Shown: positions 43,850 to 53,597, counted from the first letter of the stretch. The stretch: DNA of 64,000 bases from Streptomyces sp. DSM 110735 (GCF_016482685.1 NZ_JACYHF010000010.1:124001-188000), one strand, 5' to 3'. Program-made: numbers and translations. The notes: generated by a model not told the origin, from the letters alone.

Positions 43850-46800
43850 CGCACGAGGCAGGTCGGCACTCCGAGCACTACCGGGTGCGGGACGAAGAAC
43901 TCCTCGCGGGCCTCCGCCGTGAGCTCTTCGGCCCTGCCGAGGATGCGGCGCCGGAGGACCGGGCCGAGGTACTCGCCCAGGACGCACCGATCGACCGCTA
44001 CCTGACAGGCGTGCTGTACCCGCGTGCCTCGAAGGAACGGAAGGGTGAGAACGCCGCCGAACAGGACGGCTTGGACGCCGCTCCGGTCTCCAACCGCGGG
44101 GACGCTGAGGAGTCCGGCAGTGCCGAGGATGTCGGCGTCTCGGGAGACAAGCGCCCTTCTTCCATGGGTCTGACCTTCGCGGTCGCTCCGGGCATAAGCA
44201 CGATCGTGGTCTCCACGCGGGCTGCGGTCTACGAGCCCACCGACGCGGAGGGCAATCCGACCCCGGCGCGCCGCGCCGAGGCCCGGACCACGGCCGACCA
44301 GCGGGAACGGTGGCACCGCAAGGAACTCGACCTCCCCGACGTGCCGGTCGACGTCACCACCCCCGCCAGCAGCCTGGGGGTGGACCTCGACGACAGGACA
44401 CAGCTGCGCGTCGTCGTCCGCCGTCCCGACCCGATCACCGGGACGGTCACGATCACGGTGACGCTGGTCAACAAACAGAAGGTCGGCGAATGGGACCTCC
44501 AGGACGCCTTCGCCCTGTTCCAGTGCGGTCTGAAGGTCCGGGCCACCGACGGCTCCAGCGCGATCGTCGAGCGCCCCGCCCCGTCCGCCGCGCACGACCC
44601 GGACATCGCCACCAGTCGGCTGCTGCACCGCCACGCCCCGACCTTCGCGGTAGGGCACGGCTGCGCCGCCTCATGGGACTGGGTGCCCTCGCCGATCGGA
44701 GTGACCGAGACGCGCGAGGCCGCCGTCGCCGAGGTGCGCAGCGAGTTCGTGCCCAGCGTGGAGGTGCTGCTGACCGACTCCAACCCGGAGATCGACAGCT
44801 CCTCCCTGTCGATGCTGGGGCTGGCGGAGCGGCCCGACGCCGAGGTCCTGGCGGCCTTGGAGGCACTGGCCAGGGGCTACGAGGACTGGATCGACCGGAA
44901 GACGGTCGAGGCGGACGCCCTGATCGGCGGTCCTCATGAGAAGCCGGCGCGGGACCAGGTGAAGGCCTGCCGCGAGGCACTCGGCCGGATCCGTGAGGGC
45001 ATCGGGTTGCTCCGTGCCAAGCCCGAACTGATGAGGGCGTTCCGGCTCGCCAACCGCGCCATGGCCGATCAGCGCGCGCGCAGCGCCTGGGTGAAGGGCG
45101 GACGCGTCGGCAGCCCCGATCCGTCCGCCGGCCGCTGGCGGCCCTTCCAGATCGCCTTCCTGCTGCTCTGCCTGGCCGGTATCGACGATCCGAAGCACGA
45201 CGATCGGAAGATCTCCGACCTCCTGTGGTTCCCCACGGGTGGCGGCAAGACGGAGGCCTACCTCGGACTGATCGCTCTCACGTCCTTCCTGCGCCGCATC
45301 CGCAAGGGGGCCGACGGCGGCGGTGTCACCGTCCTCATGCGCTACACACTGCGGCTGCTCACCCTGCAGCAGTTCGAGCGTGCGGCGATCCTGCTCTGTG
45401 CCATGGAGCGCATGCGGCGCCACACGCCCGAACTGGGTGATGAGGAGTTCTCCGTCGGTATGTGGGTTGGCCGCTCGGCCACGCCGAACACGTTGGCCGA
45501 GGCCGCCGAAAGGCTCGACGACCTGCGCGCCGACCTGGACAAGCGGCTCGCCACCGAGAACCCCGTACAGTTGCATGCCTGCCCCTGGTGCGGCACCCGC
45601 CTCGACGCAAGGAACTACGAGGCCGACACGATCGCCCAGCGGATGTACATACGCTGCCCCGGCACGGACTGCGACTTCGCCGACGGACTGCCTGTCCACC
45701 TGATCGACGAGGCGGTCTACGACGCACGCCCGACACTGGTCATCGCCACCGTCGACAAGTTCGCCTCGATGCCGTGGCGCCCGGCGACGTCCGCGCTCTT
45801 CAACCTCGACGACCCGCACGACGCCACCCCTCCCCCGGAGCTGATCGTCCAGGACGAACTCCACCTGATCTCCGGCCCGTTGGGCACACTCACCGGCCTG
45901 TACGAGACCGCCGTGGACGCCCTGGCCGACCGCCCCAAAGTGATCGCCTCGACGGCGACCATCCGTCGTGCGGCCGACCAGGGCCGCCACCTCTTCGCCC
46001 GTGAGGTGCGGCAGTTCCCGCCCGCCGGTTTGGACGCGCGTGACTCGTGGTTCGCCGTGGAGACCCCCCGCGAGGAGAAGGCGAGCCGCCGCTACGTCGG
46101 TCTGCTGGCCCCCGGCACCAGCCAGTCGACGCTGTTGATCCGTACCTACGCCACGCTGCTGCACCGGGCGATGCACGCGGACACTGACGACAAGGTGCGC
46201 GACGCGTACTGGAGTCTCGTCGGTTACTTCAACAGTCTGCGACTCCTCTCCGCGGCCGAACTCCAGGTCCATGACGACGTCGTGGCCTACTCGGAGCTGC
46301 TCGCCGAGCGCGAGGGCGTCGCGGTGCGCCAGGTCGCCAACTACTCGGAGCTGACCAGCCGCATCGACGCCAGCGAGATCCCCACGCGGCTCAAGGGCAT
46401 CGAGAAGCGGCTCCCCGACGAGGACACCGTGGACGTCCTGCTCGCCACCAACATGATCGCGGTGGGCGTGGACGTGGACCGGCTCGGTCTGATGGCCGTG
46501 ACGGGCCAACCGCAGACGACCGCCGAGTACATCCAGGCGACGAGCCGCGTCGGGCGCGCCCATCCGGGCCTGGTCGCGGTCATGTTCAACTCCGCTCGGG
46601 CCCGGGACCGTTCCCACTACGAGAACTTCCAGCACTACCACTCGGCTCTCTACCGCGAGGTCGAGTCCACGTCCGTGACCCCGTTCTCCGCCCGCGCCCG
46701 TGAAAGGGGCCTGCACGCGGTGATCGTGGCCCTCGCCCGCATCCTGATCCCTGAAGCCCGTCCGAACGACGGCGCCGGCAAGGTCGAGGTCTACGAGGAC

Positions 46801-47082
46801 GTCCTTCGCGGGCGTATCAAGGACCTGCTGCTGGAGCGTGTCCGCGCGGTGGACGAGACGGAGCTCCGCGCCGTCGACGACGGCTTCGAGGAGTTCGTCA
46901 TGTGGTGGCTCGAGATGGCCGACATTCACAACCGGCTGCTCTTCGAACCGCAGAAGGGCAGCCGTGCGCCCGCGCTCCTGAAACCGTACGACGACGAGTC
47001 CAACGTCGAGGCGTGGTCCACGCTGTGGAGCCTGCGCGACGTCGACGCCGAGTCTGCTCTGTTCATGGAGGGAACCCGATGA
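43846..47082 (+). CDS. drmA: DISARM-type SF2 helicase DrmA
   Basis: A 1078-residue helicase of the DrmA family. N-terminal half is a large accessory region of beta and helical segments. Walker A 'WFPTGGGKTEAYLGL' sits near residue 462, an atypical motif II 'IVQDELHLISGPLG' near 669, a zinc-binding 'CPWCGTRL' plus 'CPGTDC' insert near 580-610, 'KVIASTATIRRA' as motif III, and 'IQATSRVGRAHPG' as motif VI near 895. In DISARM, DrmA with DrmB forms the core complex that binds invading DNA at 5' overhangs. It overlaps both neighbours by 4 nt. Confidence 0.9.
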   Translation: MTHEAGRHSEHYRVRDEELLAGLRRELFGPAEDAAPEDRAEVLAQDAPIDRYLTGVLYPRASKERKGENAAEQDGLDAAPVSNRGDAEESGSAEDVGVSGDKRPSSMGLTFAVAPGISTIVVSTRAAVYEPTDAEGNPTPARRAEARTTADQRERWHRKELDLPDVPVDVTTPASSLGVDLDDRTQLRVVVRRPDPITGTVTITVTLVNKQKVGEWDLQDAFALFQCGLKVRATDGSSAIVERPAPSAAHDPDIATSRLLHRHAPTFAVGHGCAASWDWVPSPIGVTETREAAVAEVRSEFVPSVEVLLTDSNPEIDSSSLSMLGLAERPDAEVLAALEALARGYEDWIDRKTVEADALIGGPHEKPARDQVKACREALGRIREGIGLLRAKPELMRAFRLANRAMADQRARSAWVKGGRVGSPDPSAGRWRPFQIAFLLLCLAGIDDPKHDDRKISDLLWFPTGGGKTEAYLGLIALTSFLRRIRKGADGGGVTVLMRYTLRLLTLQQFERAAILLCAMERMRRHTPELGDEEFSVGMWVGRSATPNTLAEAAERLDDLRADLDKRLATENPVQLHACPWCGTRLDARNYEADTIAQRMYIRCPGTDCDFADGLPVHLIDEAVYDARPTLVIATVDKFASMPWRPATSALFNLDDPHDATPPPELIVQDELHLISGPLGTLTGLYETAVDALADRPKVIASTATIRRAADQGRHLFAREVRQFPPAGLDARDSWFAVETPREEKASRRYVGLLAPGTSQSTLLIRTYATLLHRAMHADTDDKVRDAYWSLVGYFNSLRLLSAAELQVHDDVVAYSELLAEREGVAVRQVANYSELTSRIDASEIPTRLKGIEKRLPDEDTVDVLLATNMIAVGVDVDRLGLMAVTGQPQTTAEYIQATSRVGRAHPGLVAVMFNSARARDRSHYENFQHYHSALYREVESTSVTPFSARARERGLHAVIVALARILIPEARPNDGAGKVEVYEDVLRGRIKDLLLERVRAVDETELRAVDDGFEEFVMWWLEMADIHNRLLFEPQKGSRAPALLKPYDDESNVEAWSTLWSLRDVDAESALFMEGTR

Positions 47083-48944
47083 CCCCGCCGCCCACGCGCC
47101 GCCGCCGGACCGGAGCGAACGGCTCCACGCCCGCCCTCAACCTGCTGCGACGCGGCACGGTCCGTCGTGCCCAGGCGATCACTACATACGGCGTCGGCTC
47201 GCTCGTCGCCGTCGACCACGAGTCCTTCATCGTCTCCGGCCTGGACGAGGCCGACCGGAGCTGGAGCGACCGCGAGGCGCCGCGCGTCCACGAACGCCGT
47301 CTGGAACGGCTGCTCGGGGTGGATCACTTCCGGCTGCCGCCGGCGTCCGACGACGACAGCAACGACGGTCTGCGGGTGCGCCGCTTCCCCTTGATGCATT
47401 CCTGCCCCGAATGCAACGAACTGCAGAGGCATCGGGACTTCGCTCCACCACCCGGTCGGAGCGTCTGCGGCACATGCGAGGTGGATCTGGTCCCCTCCCG
47501 CTTCGTCGTCGCCTGCGAGGCCGGGCACCTCGACGAGTTCCCCTACCGGCAGTGGGTGCACCGCTCGACCGACGGCGGTTCGGGGGCGTCCGGGAACTGC
47601 GGGGGCAAGCTCATGATGCGCACCTCCGGGCGTACCTCCTCGCTCCGCTCGATCCTCGTCTCCTGCACCTGCGGGAAGGTGCCCGAGGTCTCGATGGAGG
47701 GTTCCTTCCGCAGGAGCGCGCTGAAGGATCTCGGGCTGACGTGCCGGGGCACCCGCCCCTGGCTCGGCGCTTCCGTCCCCGCCGAGGGTTGCGGACGCCC
47801 GCTGCGCACGCTGCAACGCGGTTCCTCCTCTGTCTGGCAGCCGGTGCTGAAGTCGGCACTCTCCATCCCGCCGTGGAGCAGCCGCCGCTCCGATCCACTC
47901 GCCGACCACTGGGAAAAGCTCAGGAAGTACGACGACCGCACGCGTGTCGAGGCCTATCTCGACGCCGTCTTCGACGAGCCGTGGCCCCTATCCCTGGACG
48001 AAGTCATGACCCTGCTCGACGCGGAACGCGAGGAGGAGGCCGAGGGCGACGCAGCCCCGTCCTTCGATCATCGATACCGCGCCCTGCGTAACAAGGAGTA
48101 CGAGCGCCTGCGCGCCGGCAACGACGAGAGCGAACACTCCCGTGAGGAAGAATTCCTCTGCGAGACGCCGCTCGGTGACGGCAGTGTGCTCGATCCCCTG
48201 GGTGTCACCGGCCCGATGTTGGTCAAGAAGCTTCGTGAGGTGCGGGTCCTGAAGGCATTCACCAGGCTCGTCGACGCGGAGTCCACCACCGACGCGAAGG
48301 AGATGCCGCTCTCCGAAAAGCCCCTCCGGTGGCTGCCGGCCATGGAGGTCCGCGGCGAGGGCGTCTTCCTGCGTCTCGACGAGGAACGCCTGGGCCTCTG
48401 GGAAAAGACGTCCTCGGTGGCGGCCCGGGCCGAACGCATGCGGACGGCCCACCAGCGAGTGCTGGAGCAGCGCGCCGACGATCCGAGCCGTGCCGTGCCG
48501 TCTCCGGCGACACCTCGCATGGTGCTCTTGCACACCTTGGCCCACACCCTCATCAACGAGTGGAGTCTGGAAGCGGGTTATCCTGCCGCCTCCCTGCGTG
48601 AGCGGCTGTACGCCACCGACGACATGGCGGGCGTGCTCGTGTACACGGCGACCAGCGACTCGGCGGGCAGCCTCGGAGGCCTCGTGGCTCAGGGCGAGCC
48701 GGAACGCCTCGACCGGGTGATCCGGTCGGCCGTTCGCCGCGCCGAGTGGTGTTCCGCAGACCCTTTGTGCGTCGAGTCCGAGGCGTCCGGCGCCATCGGG
48801 ACCAACCTCGCCGCCTGCCACGCCTGCGTGATGCTCCCCGAGACGAGCTGCGAGCACAACAACATCCTGCTCGATCGCGGGCTTCTCGTCGGCACCCCGG
48901 ACGACCCCGGTCTCGGCTACTTCGCGGGCACGCTGGAGTCCTGA
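47079..48944 (+). CDS. drmB: DISARM-type DUF1998 protein DrmB
   Basis: A 621-residue protein. The family start 'RRGTVRRAQAITTYGVGSLV' is followed by zinc ribbon cysteines ('HSCPECNEL', 'SVCGTCEVD', 'ACEAGHLDEFPYRQW') and two further Cys pairs ('NCGGKL', 'CTCGK'). The C-terminal DUF1998 domain is seen in 'LLHTLAHTLINEWSLEAGYP' and the closing cysteines 'HACVMLPETSCEHNN'. DrmB partners DrmA in DISARM. ATG 47079 overlaps the drmA stop (ATGA). Last gene of the operon: no drmC-type phospholipase D gene follows; the next gene is a convergent DUF2267 gene with only 3 nt between. Confidence 0.9.
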   Translation: MTPPPTRRRRTGANGSTPALNLLRRGTVRRAQAITTYGVGSLVAVDHESFIVSGLDEADRSWSDREAPRVHERRLERLLGVDHFRLPPASDDDSNDGLRVRRFPLMHSCPECNELQRHRDFAPPPGRSVCGTCEVDLVPSRFVVACEAGHLDEFPYRQWVHRSTDGGSGASGNCGGKLMMRTSGRTSSLRSILVSCTCGKVPEVSMEGSFRRSALKDLGLTCRGTRPWLGASVPAEGCGRPLRTLQRGSSSVWQPVLKSALSIPPWSSRRSDPLADHWEKLRKYDDRTRVEAYLDAVFDEPWPLSLDEVMTLLDAEREEEAEGDAAPSFDHRYRALRNKEYERLRAGNDESEHSREEEFLCETPLGDGSVLDPLGVTGPMLVKKLREVRVLKAFTRLVDAESTTDAKEMPLSEKPLRWLPAMEVRGEGVFLRLDEERLGLWEKTSSVAARAERMRTAHQRVLEQRADDPSRAVPSPATPRMVLLHTLAHTLINEWSLEAGYPAASLRERLYATDDMAGVLVYTATSDSAGSLGGLVAQGEPERLDRVIRSAVRRAEWCSADPLCVESEASGAIGTNLAACHACVMLPETSCEHNNILLDRGLLVGTPDDPGLGYFAGTLES

Positions 48945-48947
48945 CGC

Positions 48948-49376
48948 CTACGCCGCGGTCACCAACTCCGCCCGACCGAACAGCAACGCGTAGCCCGGCG
49001 GAAGGCAGTTGATGAGGCGCGTCGCGACGGTAGCCGACTGGTGGGACAGGGCGGTGAGCACCGACGTCACGTGCCAGCGGGCCGTGGCCGAGGGGACGTT
49101 CATCTCGGTCGCGATCGAGTCGACGAACTCGCGGGCCGTGAGGGCGTGAGGGGCCGGGGGCTGGGTGAGGAGGGGGTTGGCGGCTTCCGGGGGGAGGGTG
49201 GCCGTCAGAGCCTCGCGGTCTTCGAGGGGGACGAGCGCGGCCAAGGCCGTGAGGACGGTATGCGTGACGGCTGCCGCCTCCGCCCTGGTCCCGTACTGGC
49301 CCGCCTCGCGTATCGCGTCGGTCAGGGACAGGGGCGCCGGGATGGTGGTTCTCGGCTGCGACGTCGTCACGGTCAT
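48948..49376 (-). CDS. DUF2267 protein
   Basis: A 142-residue protein with the DUF2267 helical pattern ('AIREAGQYGTRAEAAAVTHT', 'LVPLEDREALTATLPPEAAN', 'YALLFGRAELVTAA'). Such proteins are common, often stress-related, and of unknown function. AGGAGGA precedes ATG 49376. Its 3' end abuts drmB, so it is the first core-type gene right of the island. Confidence 0.8.
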   Translation of the reverse strand: MTVTTSQPRTTIPAPLSLTDAIREAGQYGTRAEAAAVTHTVLTALAALVPLEDREALTATLPPEAANPLLTQPPAPHALTAREFVDSIATEMNVPSATARWHVTSVLTALSHQSATVATRLINCLPPGYALLFGRAELVTAA

Positions 49377-49633
49377 CTGTGCTCCTCCTGCGTGCTGTGG
49401 CATGGGGTGGCAAAGCTCCGGATACCCCGTCCTTCCAGCCGTATGAGGTGCGGTTTCAGCCAATGTCCGACTGTGGCTGCCTGGTAGGGGGCGGTCCGTG
49501 GGCGCGTGTCCGCTCCACCGCCACCCGGCCGGAGGCCGCTCGCCGGCGCGCGTCCGCCCCGGTCGAAGCCCGGCCCGCGGCGCGCGTTAGCCTCGGCCGA
49601 GACACGACATACGGGAACAATCAGGAGGCGTTC

Positions 49634-49936
49634 ATGGCCAGGGTTCCGAGTGCGGCGATCGCTGCCGCTGGGCTTGTCGGGGGGTACGGCGTTGCCCGCT
49701 GGACCAAGAAGCGTCCGCTCGGCGGGGTTGTCCTGGCTGCCGCCGGTGCGGCCGCTGCCCGGCAGTGGCAGGCTCAGGCCGGTAACGCGGTTGCCGGCGG
49801 GCTCACCGCCGCGTACGTCGCCGCCTTCGCCGGTTCGCACCCGCTGGCCAAGAAGGTGGGCGCCTGGCCGTCGGTCCTCGGCGTCGCCGGTGCCGTCGCC
49901 CTCGCGTCCTGGGCCGGCGCGGACCGACGGGGTTAG
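49634..49936 (+). CDS. Small Gly/Ala-rich membrane protein
   Basis: A 100-residue protein with AGGAGG before its ATG. Three hydrophobic Gly/Ala-rich segments ('AAIAAAGLVGGYGVARW', 'GGVVLAAAGAAAARQW' and 'VLGVAGAVALASWAG') are separated by short Lys/Arg turns. Not assigned to a family; conserved-looking in Streptomyces. The DNA encoding its last 20 residues is repeated in decaying form downstream. Confidence 0.7.
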   Translation: MARVPSAAIAAAGLVGGYGVARWTKKRPLGGVVLAAAGAAAARQWQAQAGNAVAGGLTAAYVAAFAGSHPLAKKVGAWPSVLGVAGAVALASWAGADRRG

Positions 49937-50105
49937 GTTCCCCCGTCCCTGGAGGTGGGCGCCCGGCCGTCCGTCCTGGGCGTCACCGGCGCCCTCGCCT
50001 CCTGGGCCGTCACCGGACCACCACCGCTCAGTCCCGTCCATGGCGGTGGACGTCTGGCCGTGCGTCCTCGGCGTCTCCGGCGCCCTCGCCTCCCGGAGCG
50101 TCGCA
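49855..50105 (+). repeat. Three decaying copies of the gene's 3' end
   Basis: About 55-60 nt starting GGTGGGCGCCTGGCCGTC recurs at about 49855, 49954 and 50045 (spacings of 99 and 91). The later two copies carry substitutions. The first is the coding 3' end of the small membrane protein gene; the others fill the 288-nt gap before the MFS gene, which has no other evident content. Confidence 0.75.
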
Positions 50106-50224
50106 GGCCGGCCGGGTCAAGGGTCGTCCCGCCGAGGGGGCGCGTCGCCGGGCGGCCTTCCCGCCTAGGGCGGTGGGGGCCGCACCCCGTCACCCGTCGG
50201 CCCCAGCCTGCGCCCTCCCCCGGC

Positions 50225-51709
50225 TCACTTCTCCTCCCCACCCCCACCCACCGCAGTCAGCGGCGCAGCCACATCCTCCAGCCCCCGCCGCTCAGCGTTC
50301 ACCGCCAGCGCCGCCGCCACCAGCCCCGCCACGCACATCAGCGCCGCGCCGATCTGGAAGGCGAGGACCGTGTCGCCGACGTGGCCCGTGGCCGTCAGGT
50401 CTGCGAAGAGGAGGGGGCCGCTGATGCCGCCCGCCGCGGTGCCGAGGGCGTAGAAGAAGGCGATCGACATCGCGCGGGTTTCCATGGGGAAGATCTCGGA
50501 GACGGTGAGGTAGGCGCTGGAGGCACCCGCGGAGGCGAAGAAGAGGACCGCGCACCAGCAGGCGGTCAGGGTCGCCGCGTTCAGGACGCCGCGGTCGAAG
50601 AGCCAGGCGGTGCCGAAGAGGAGCACTCCTGAGAGCAGGTACGTCGAGGAGATCATGATCCGGCGGCCGACCGTGTCGAAGAGCTTGCCGAGGAGGAGGG
50701 GGCCGAAGAAATTGCCTACGGCGATGACGGCGAAGTAGTAGCCGGTCCGCCCTGAGGGGACGTCGAAGAACTTCGTCAGGATCGCGCCGAAACCGAAGGT
50801 GATCGCGTTGTAGAGGAACGCCTGGCCGATGAAGAGAGAGAAGCCGAGGATCGCGCGCCTGCGGTAGCGGGCGAAGAGGGTGTGGGCGATCTCCCGGAAG
50901 GTCACCGTGCCGCGCTGGTGGATCTCCAGGCGCCCCGACGGCTCCGGCAGCCGCTCGCCGCTGTCCGCCTCGATCCTCCGCTCGATCCCCGCGACGATCT
51001 CCTCCGCCTCCCGGTCCCTGCCGTGGATCAGCAGCCAGCGCGGGCTCTCCGGTACGTGACGGCGTACGAGCAGGATCACCAGCGCCAGCACCGCGCCCAG
51101 CGCGAACGTCAGCCGCCAGCCCAGGTTCTCCGGCAGGAACGCCGTGTCCAGCGCCAGGATCGACAGCAGCGAACCGCCCACCGCGCCCAGCCAGAAACTG
51201 CCGTTGATGATCAGGTCGACCCGCCCCCGGTGCTCGGAGGGGATCAGTTCGTCGATCGCGGAGTTGATCGCCGCGTACTCCCCGCCGATGCCGAAGCCCG
51301 TCAGGAAGCGGAACAGGAAGAACCACCACGCCTCGGTCGACAGCGAGGTCAGCGCCGTCGCCGCGAGATACACCGCCAGCGTGATCATGAACAGCTTGCG
51401 GCGCCCGAACCGGTCCGTCAGCCGCGCCCAGAACAGCGCGCCGATGCACGCGCCCGCCACGTACAGCGCCGCCGCCACGCCCGTGACCTGCCCCGACGAG
51501 ATCGTCAGCCCGCTGCCCGGCTCCGACAGCCGGCTCGCGATGTTGCCGACGACCGTGACCTCGAGACCGTCCAGGATCCATACGGTGCCCAGACCGACCA
51601 CGATGGTCCAGTGCCAGCGGGACCAGGGCAGCCGGTCCAGCCTCGCGGGGATGTCGGTGGTGATCGTGGGAGCGGTACGGCGGGACGCCGGTGTCTCGGC
51701 TCGGCTCAT
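50225..51709 (-). CDS. MFS transporter, sugar-porter type
   Basis: A 494-residue, 12-helix major facilitator. Loop 2-3 'DRFGRRKLFMI', 'GFGIGGEYAAINSAIDELIP' after helix 4, 'VPESPRWLLIHGRDREAEEI' before the central loop, loop 8-9 'DTVGRRIMIS' and 'SEIFPMETRAMSIAFFYALG' are sugar-porter signatures. Probably a proton-linked importer of a sugar or aromatic acid; substrate unknown. Stands alone. Confidence 0.9.
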   Translation of the reverse strand: MSRAETPASRRTAPTITTDIPARLDRLPWSRWHWTIVVGLGTVWILDGLEVTVVGNIASRLSEPGSGLTISSGQVTGVAAALYVAGACIGALFWARLTDRFGRRKLFMITLAVYLAATALTSLSTEAWWFFLFRFLTGFGIGGEYAAINSAIDELIPSEHRGRVDLIINGSFWLGAVGGSLLSILALDTAFLPENLGWRLTFALGAVLALVILLVRRHVPESPRWLLIHGRDREAEEIVAGIERRIEADSGERLPEPSGRLEIHQRGTVTFREIAHTLFARYRRRAILGFSLFIGQAFLYNAITFGFGAILTKFFDVPSGRTGYYFAVIAVGNFFGPLLLGKLFDTVGRRIMISSTYLLSGVLLFGTAWLFDRGVLNAATLTACWCAVLFFASAGASSAYLTVSEIFPMETRAMSIAFFYALGTAAGGISGPLLFADLTATGHVGDTVLAFQIGAALMCVAGLVAAALAVNAERRGLEDVAAPLTAVGGGGEEK

Positions 51710-51776
51710 GGGCTGCTGCCTCCTCGTCGAAGGTGCAGATCCAGGTTCCCCGGCCGGAAGGAAACAGGCCCGACGA

Positions 51777-52172
51777 TCACCCGTTCAGCGTCGCCCACGC
51801 CCACATGCCAGCCCGACCAACGGCTACGACCCCCGGCCAAGGGCTATGACCCCCGTCCCGCCGAAGCCGCGCAGACCCTACGACCCCAACCCCCGGTCGA
51901 CGCCTACGGCCCCGGCCCACTCTCCCGTCACCGACACCTCCACCCGAGCCAAGGCTCCACCCGCTTCCCCCGCCAGCGACTCCCCCGCCCGAGGCAATCC
52001 CCCGCCCCGCACCCCTGGCAACGGCACCCCACCCGGGCAAAAGCCCTGACCCGCACCACCGACAGCGGCGCCTCCACCCAAGCCAACGCCCCGCCCCGCA
52101 TCCTCGCCCAACAACAGCTCGCCCCCGGCATACCAACCCACCGCACCCCACCCCCGCCGAAGCGGCGCAGCC
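51777..52172. repeat. Degenerate intergenic repeats between MFS and DUF445 genes
   Basis: The 463-nt gap (51710-52172) shows no gene. It is C-rich and repetitive. The string GCCGAAGCCGCGCAGACCCT at 51861 recurs as GCCGAAGCGGCGCAGCCCT at 52156, where it forms the DUF445 3' end. CACCC-AGCCAA motifs recur between them. Confidence 0.6.
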
Positions 52173-53597
52173 CTACGCCCCCAACCCCCGCGACACCGCG
52201 TAGATCACCAGCCCCGCCAACGACCCCACCACCGTGCCGTTGATCCGGATGAACTGCAGGTCGCGCCCGATGTGCGCCTCGATCTTGCGGGTCGTGTGCT
52301 CCGCGTCCCAGCCCGCCACCGTGTCGGTGATCAGGGAGGTGATCTCGTCGCGGTAGGTGGTGACGACGTGGACCGCCGCGCCCTCCACCCAGCGGTCCAC
52401 CTTCTCCTGCATCTTCGGCTCGGTCGCCATCCGCGTCCCGAGCGAGATCAGCCCCGCCCGCACCCGCAGCCGCAGCTCGCTGCGCTCGTCCTCCGCCGCC
52501 GCGACGATCATCGACCGCACGGCCGTCCACGCGGACGCGATCAGGTCCTGCACCTCGCCCCGCCCCAGCACCTCGCTCTTGAGCCGCTCCACCCGCGCCC
52601 GGGTCTCGGTGTCGGACTGGAGGTCGGAGGCGAAGTCGACCAGGAAACGGTCCAGCGCACCCCGCGCCGGGTGGGTCGGCATCTCGCGCATCTCGGTGAC
52701 GAAGCGCAGCAGTTCCTTGTAGATCCGCTCGCCGACCTTGCGGTCCACGAAACGCGGGGTCCAGCCCGGCGCGCCGCCCTCCACCGCGACCATGACATCG
52801 TCGCGGTGCCGTACCAGCCAGTCGTGGGCGCGGGAGATCACCAGGTCCACGACACGCCGGTGCCCGCCGTCCTCGACGATCCGGTCGAGCAGCTTGCCCA
52901 CCGCCGGGGCGATCTCGCGGGAGTCCGCCCGGCGGGTGATCGCCTCGCCCACCACCGCCTGCACGTCGGAGTCGCGCAGCACGGTCAGGGCGCCGCGCAG
53001 CGCGGTGGCCAGCTCGGCGGTGACCCGGTCGGCGTTCTCCGGCTCCGCGAGCCACGCGCCGAGCCGGCTGCCGATGCCGACCGCGCGCAGACGTTGCCGT
53101 ACGACGTCCTGGGAGAGGAAGTTCTCCCCCACGAACTCCCCCAGCGACACCCCGAGCTGGTCCTTCTTGGTCGGGATGATCGCGGTGTGCGGGATGGGCA
53201 GCCCCAGCGGGTGCCGGAACAGCGCGGTCACCGCGAACCAGTCCGCGAGCGCGCCCACCATGCCCGCCTCGGCCGCCGCCGCGACGTACCCCGACCAGGG
53301 ACCCGCGCCCGCGTGCTCCGCCCAGGTGGCCAGGACGTAGACCACCGCGACGAACAGCAGCATCCCGGTCGCGGTGAGCTTCATGTTCCGTACCCCGCGC
53401 CGCCGTTCCTCGTCGGCGGGGGTGAAGGCGGTCATGGTGCGGTACGACGCCGCGCCGCCCGGCCGCCGCTGTCCGACCGCGCCGACAGCGCCGGGCGTAC
53501 CAGCCGTACCGTCCGTACCCGCCGTAGCGCCCGTACCAGCCGTACCGCCCGGGGCGCCGCCCCCGCCGTCCGGCCTGTCCTCTTCCGCGTGTTCCAT
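52173..53597 (-). CDS. DUF445 membrane protein
   Basis: A 474-residue protein. A Gly/Thr/Ala-rich disordered N-terminus (about 1-50) precedes 'GVRNMKLTATGMLLFVAVVY' with a transmembrane helix, the conserved 'AAAAEAGMVGALADWFAVTA', 'HPLGLPIPHTAIIPTKKDQL' and a long helical domain. It ends 'FIRINGTVVGSLAGLVIYAV', the closing DUF445 membrane segment. Family found widely, function unknown (possibly cell-envelope related). ATG 53597 follows GGAGCGAG. Confidence 0.88.
   Translation of the reverse strand: MEHAEEDRPDGGGGAPGGTAGTGATAGTDGTAGTPGAVGAVGQRRPGGAASYRTMTAFTPADEERRRGVRNMKLTATGMLLFVAVVYVLATWAEHAGAGPWSGYVAAAAEAGMVGALADWFAVTALFRHPLGLPIPHTAIIPTKKDQLGVSLGEFVGENFLSQDVVRQRLRAVGIGSRLGAWLAEPENADRVTAELATALRGALTVLRDSDVQAVVGEAITRRADSREIAPAVGKLLDRIVEDGGHRRVVDLVISRAHDWLVRHRDDVMVAVEGGAPGWTPRFVDRKVGERIYKELLRFVTEMREMPTHPARGALDRFLVDFASDLQSDTETRARVERLKSEVLGRGEVQDLIASAWTAVRSMIVAAAEDERSELRLRVRAGLISLGTRMATEPKMQEKVDRWVEGAAVHVVTTYRDEITSLITDTVAGWDAEHTTRKIEAHIGRDLQFIRINGTVVGSLAGLVIYAVSRGLGA

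Noticed and set aside
29409-48944. A drmC-like phospholipase D gene inside the island
   Set aside because: I looked for paired HxK-type PLD motifs in every gene of the island and saw none; after drmB the next gene is DUF2267 on the other strand.
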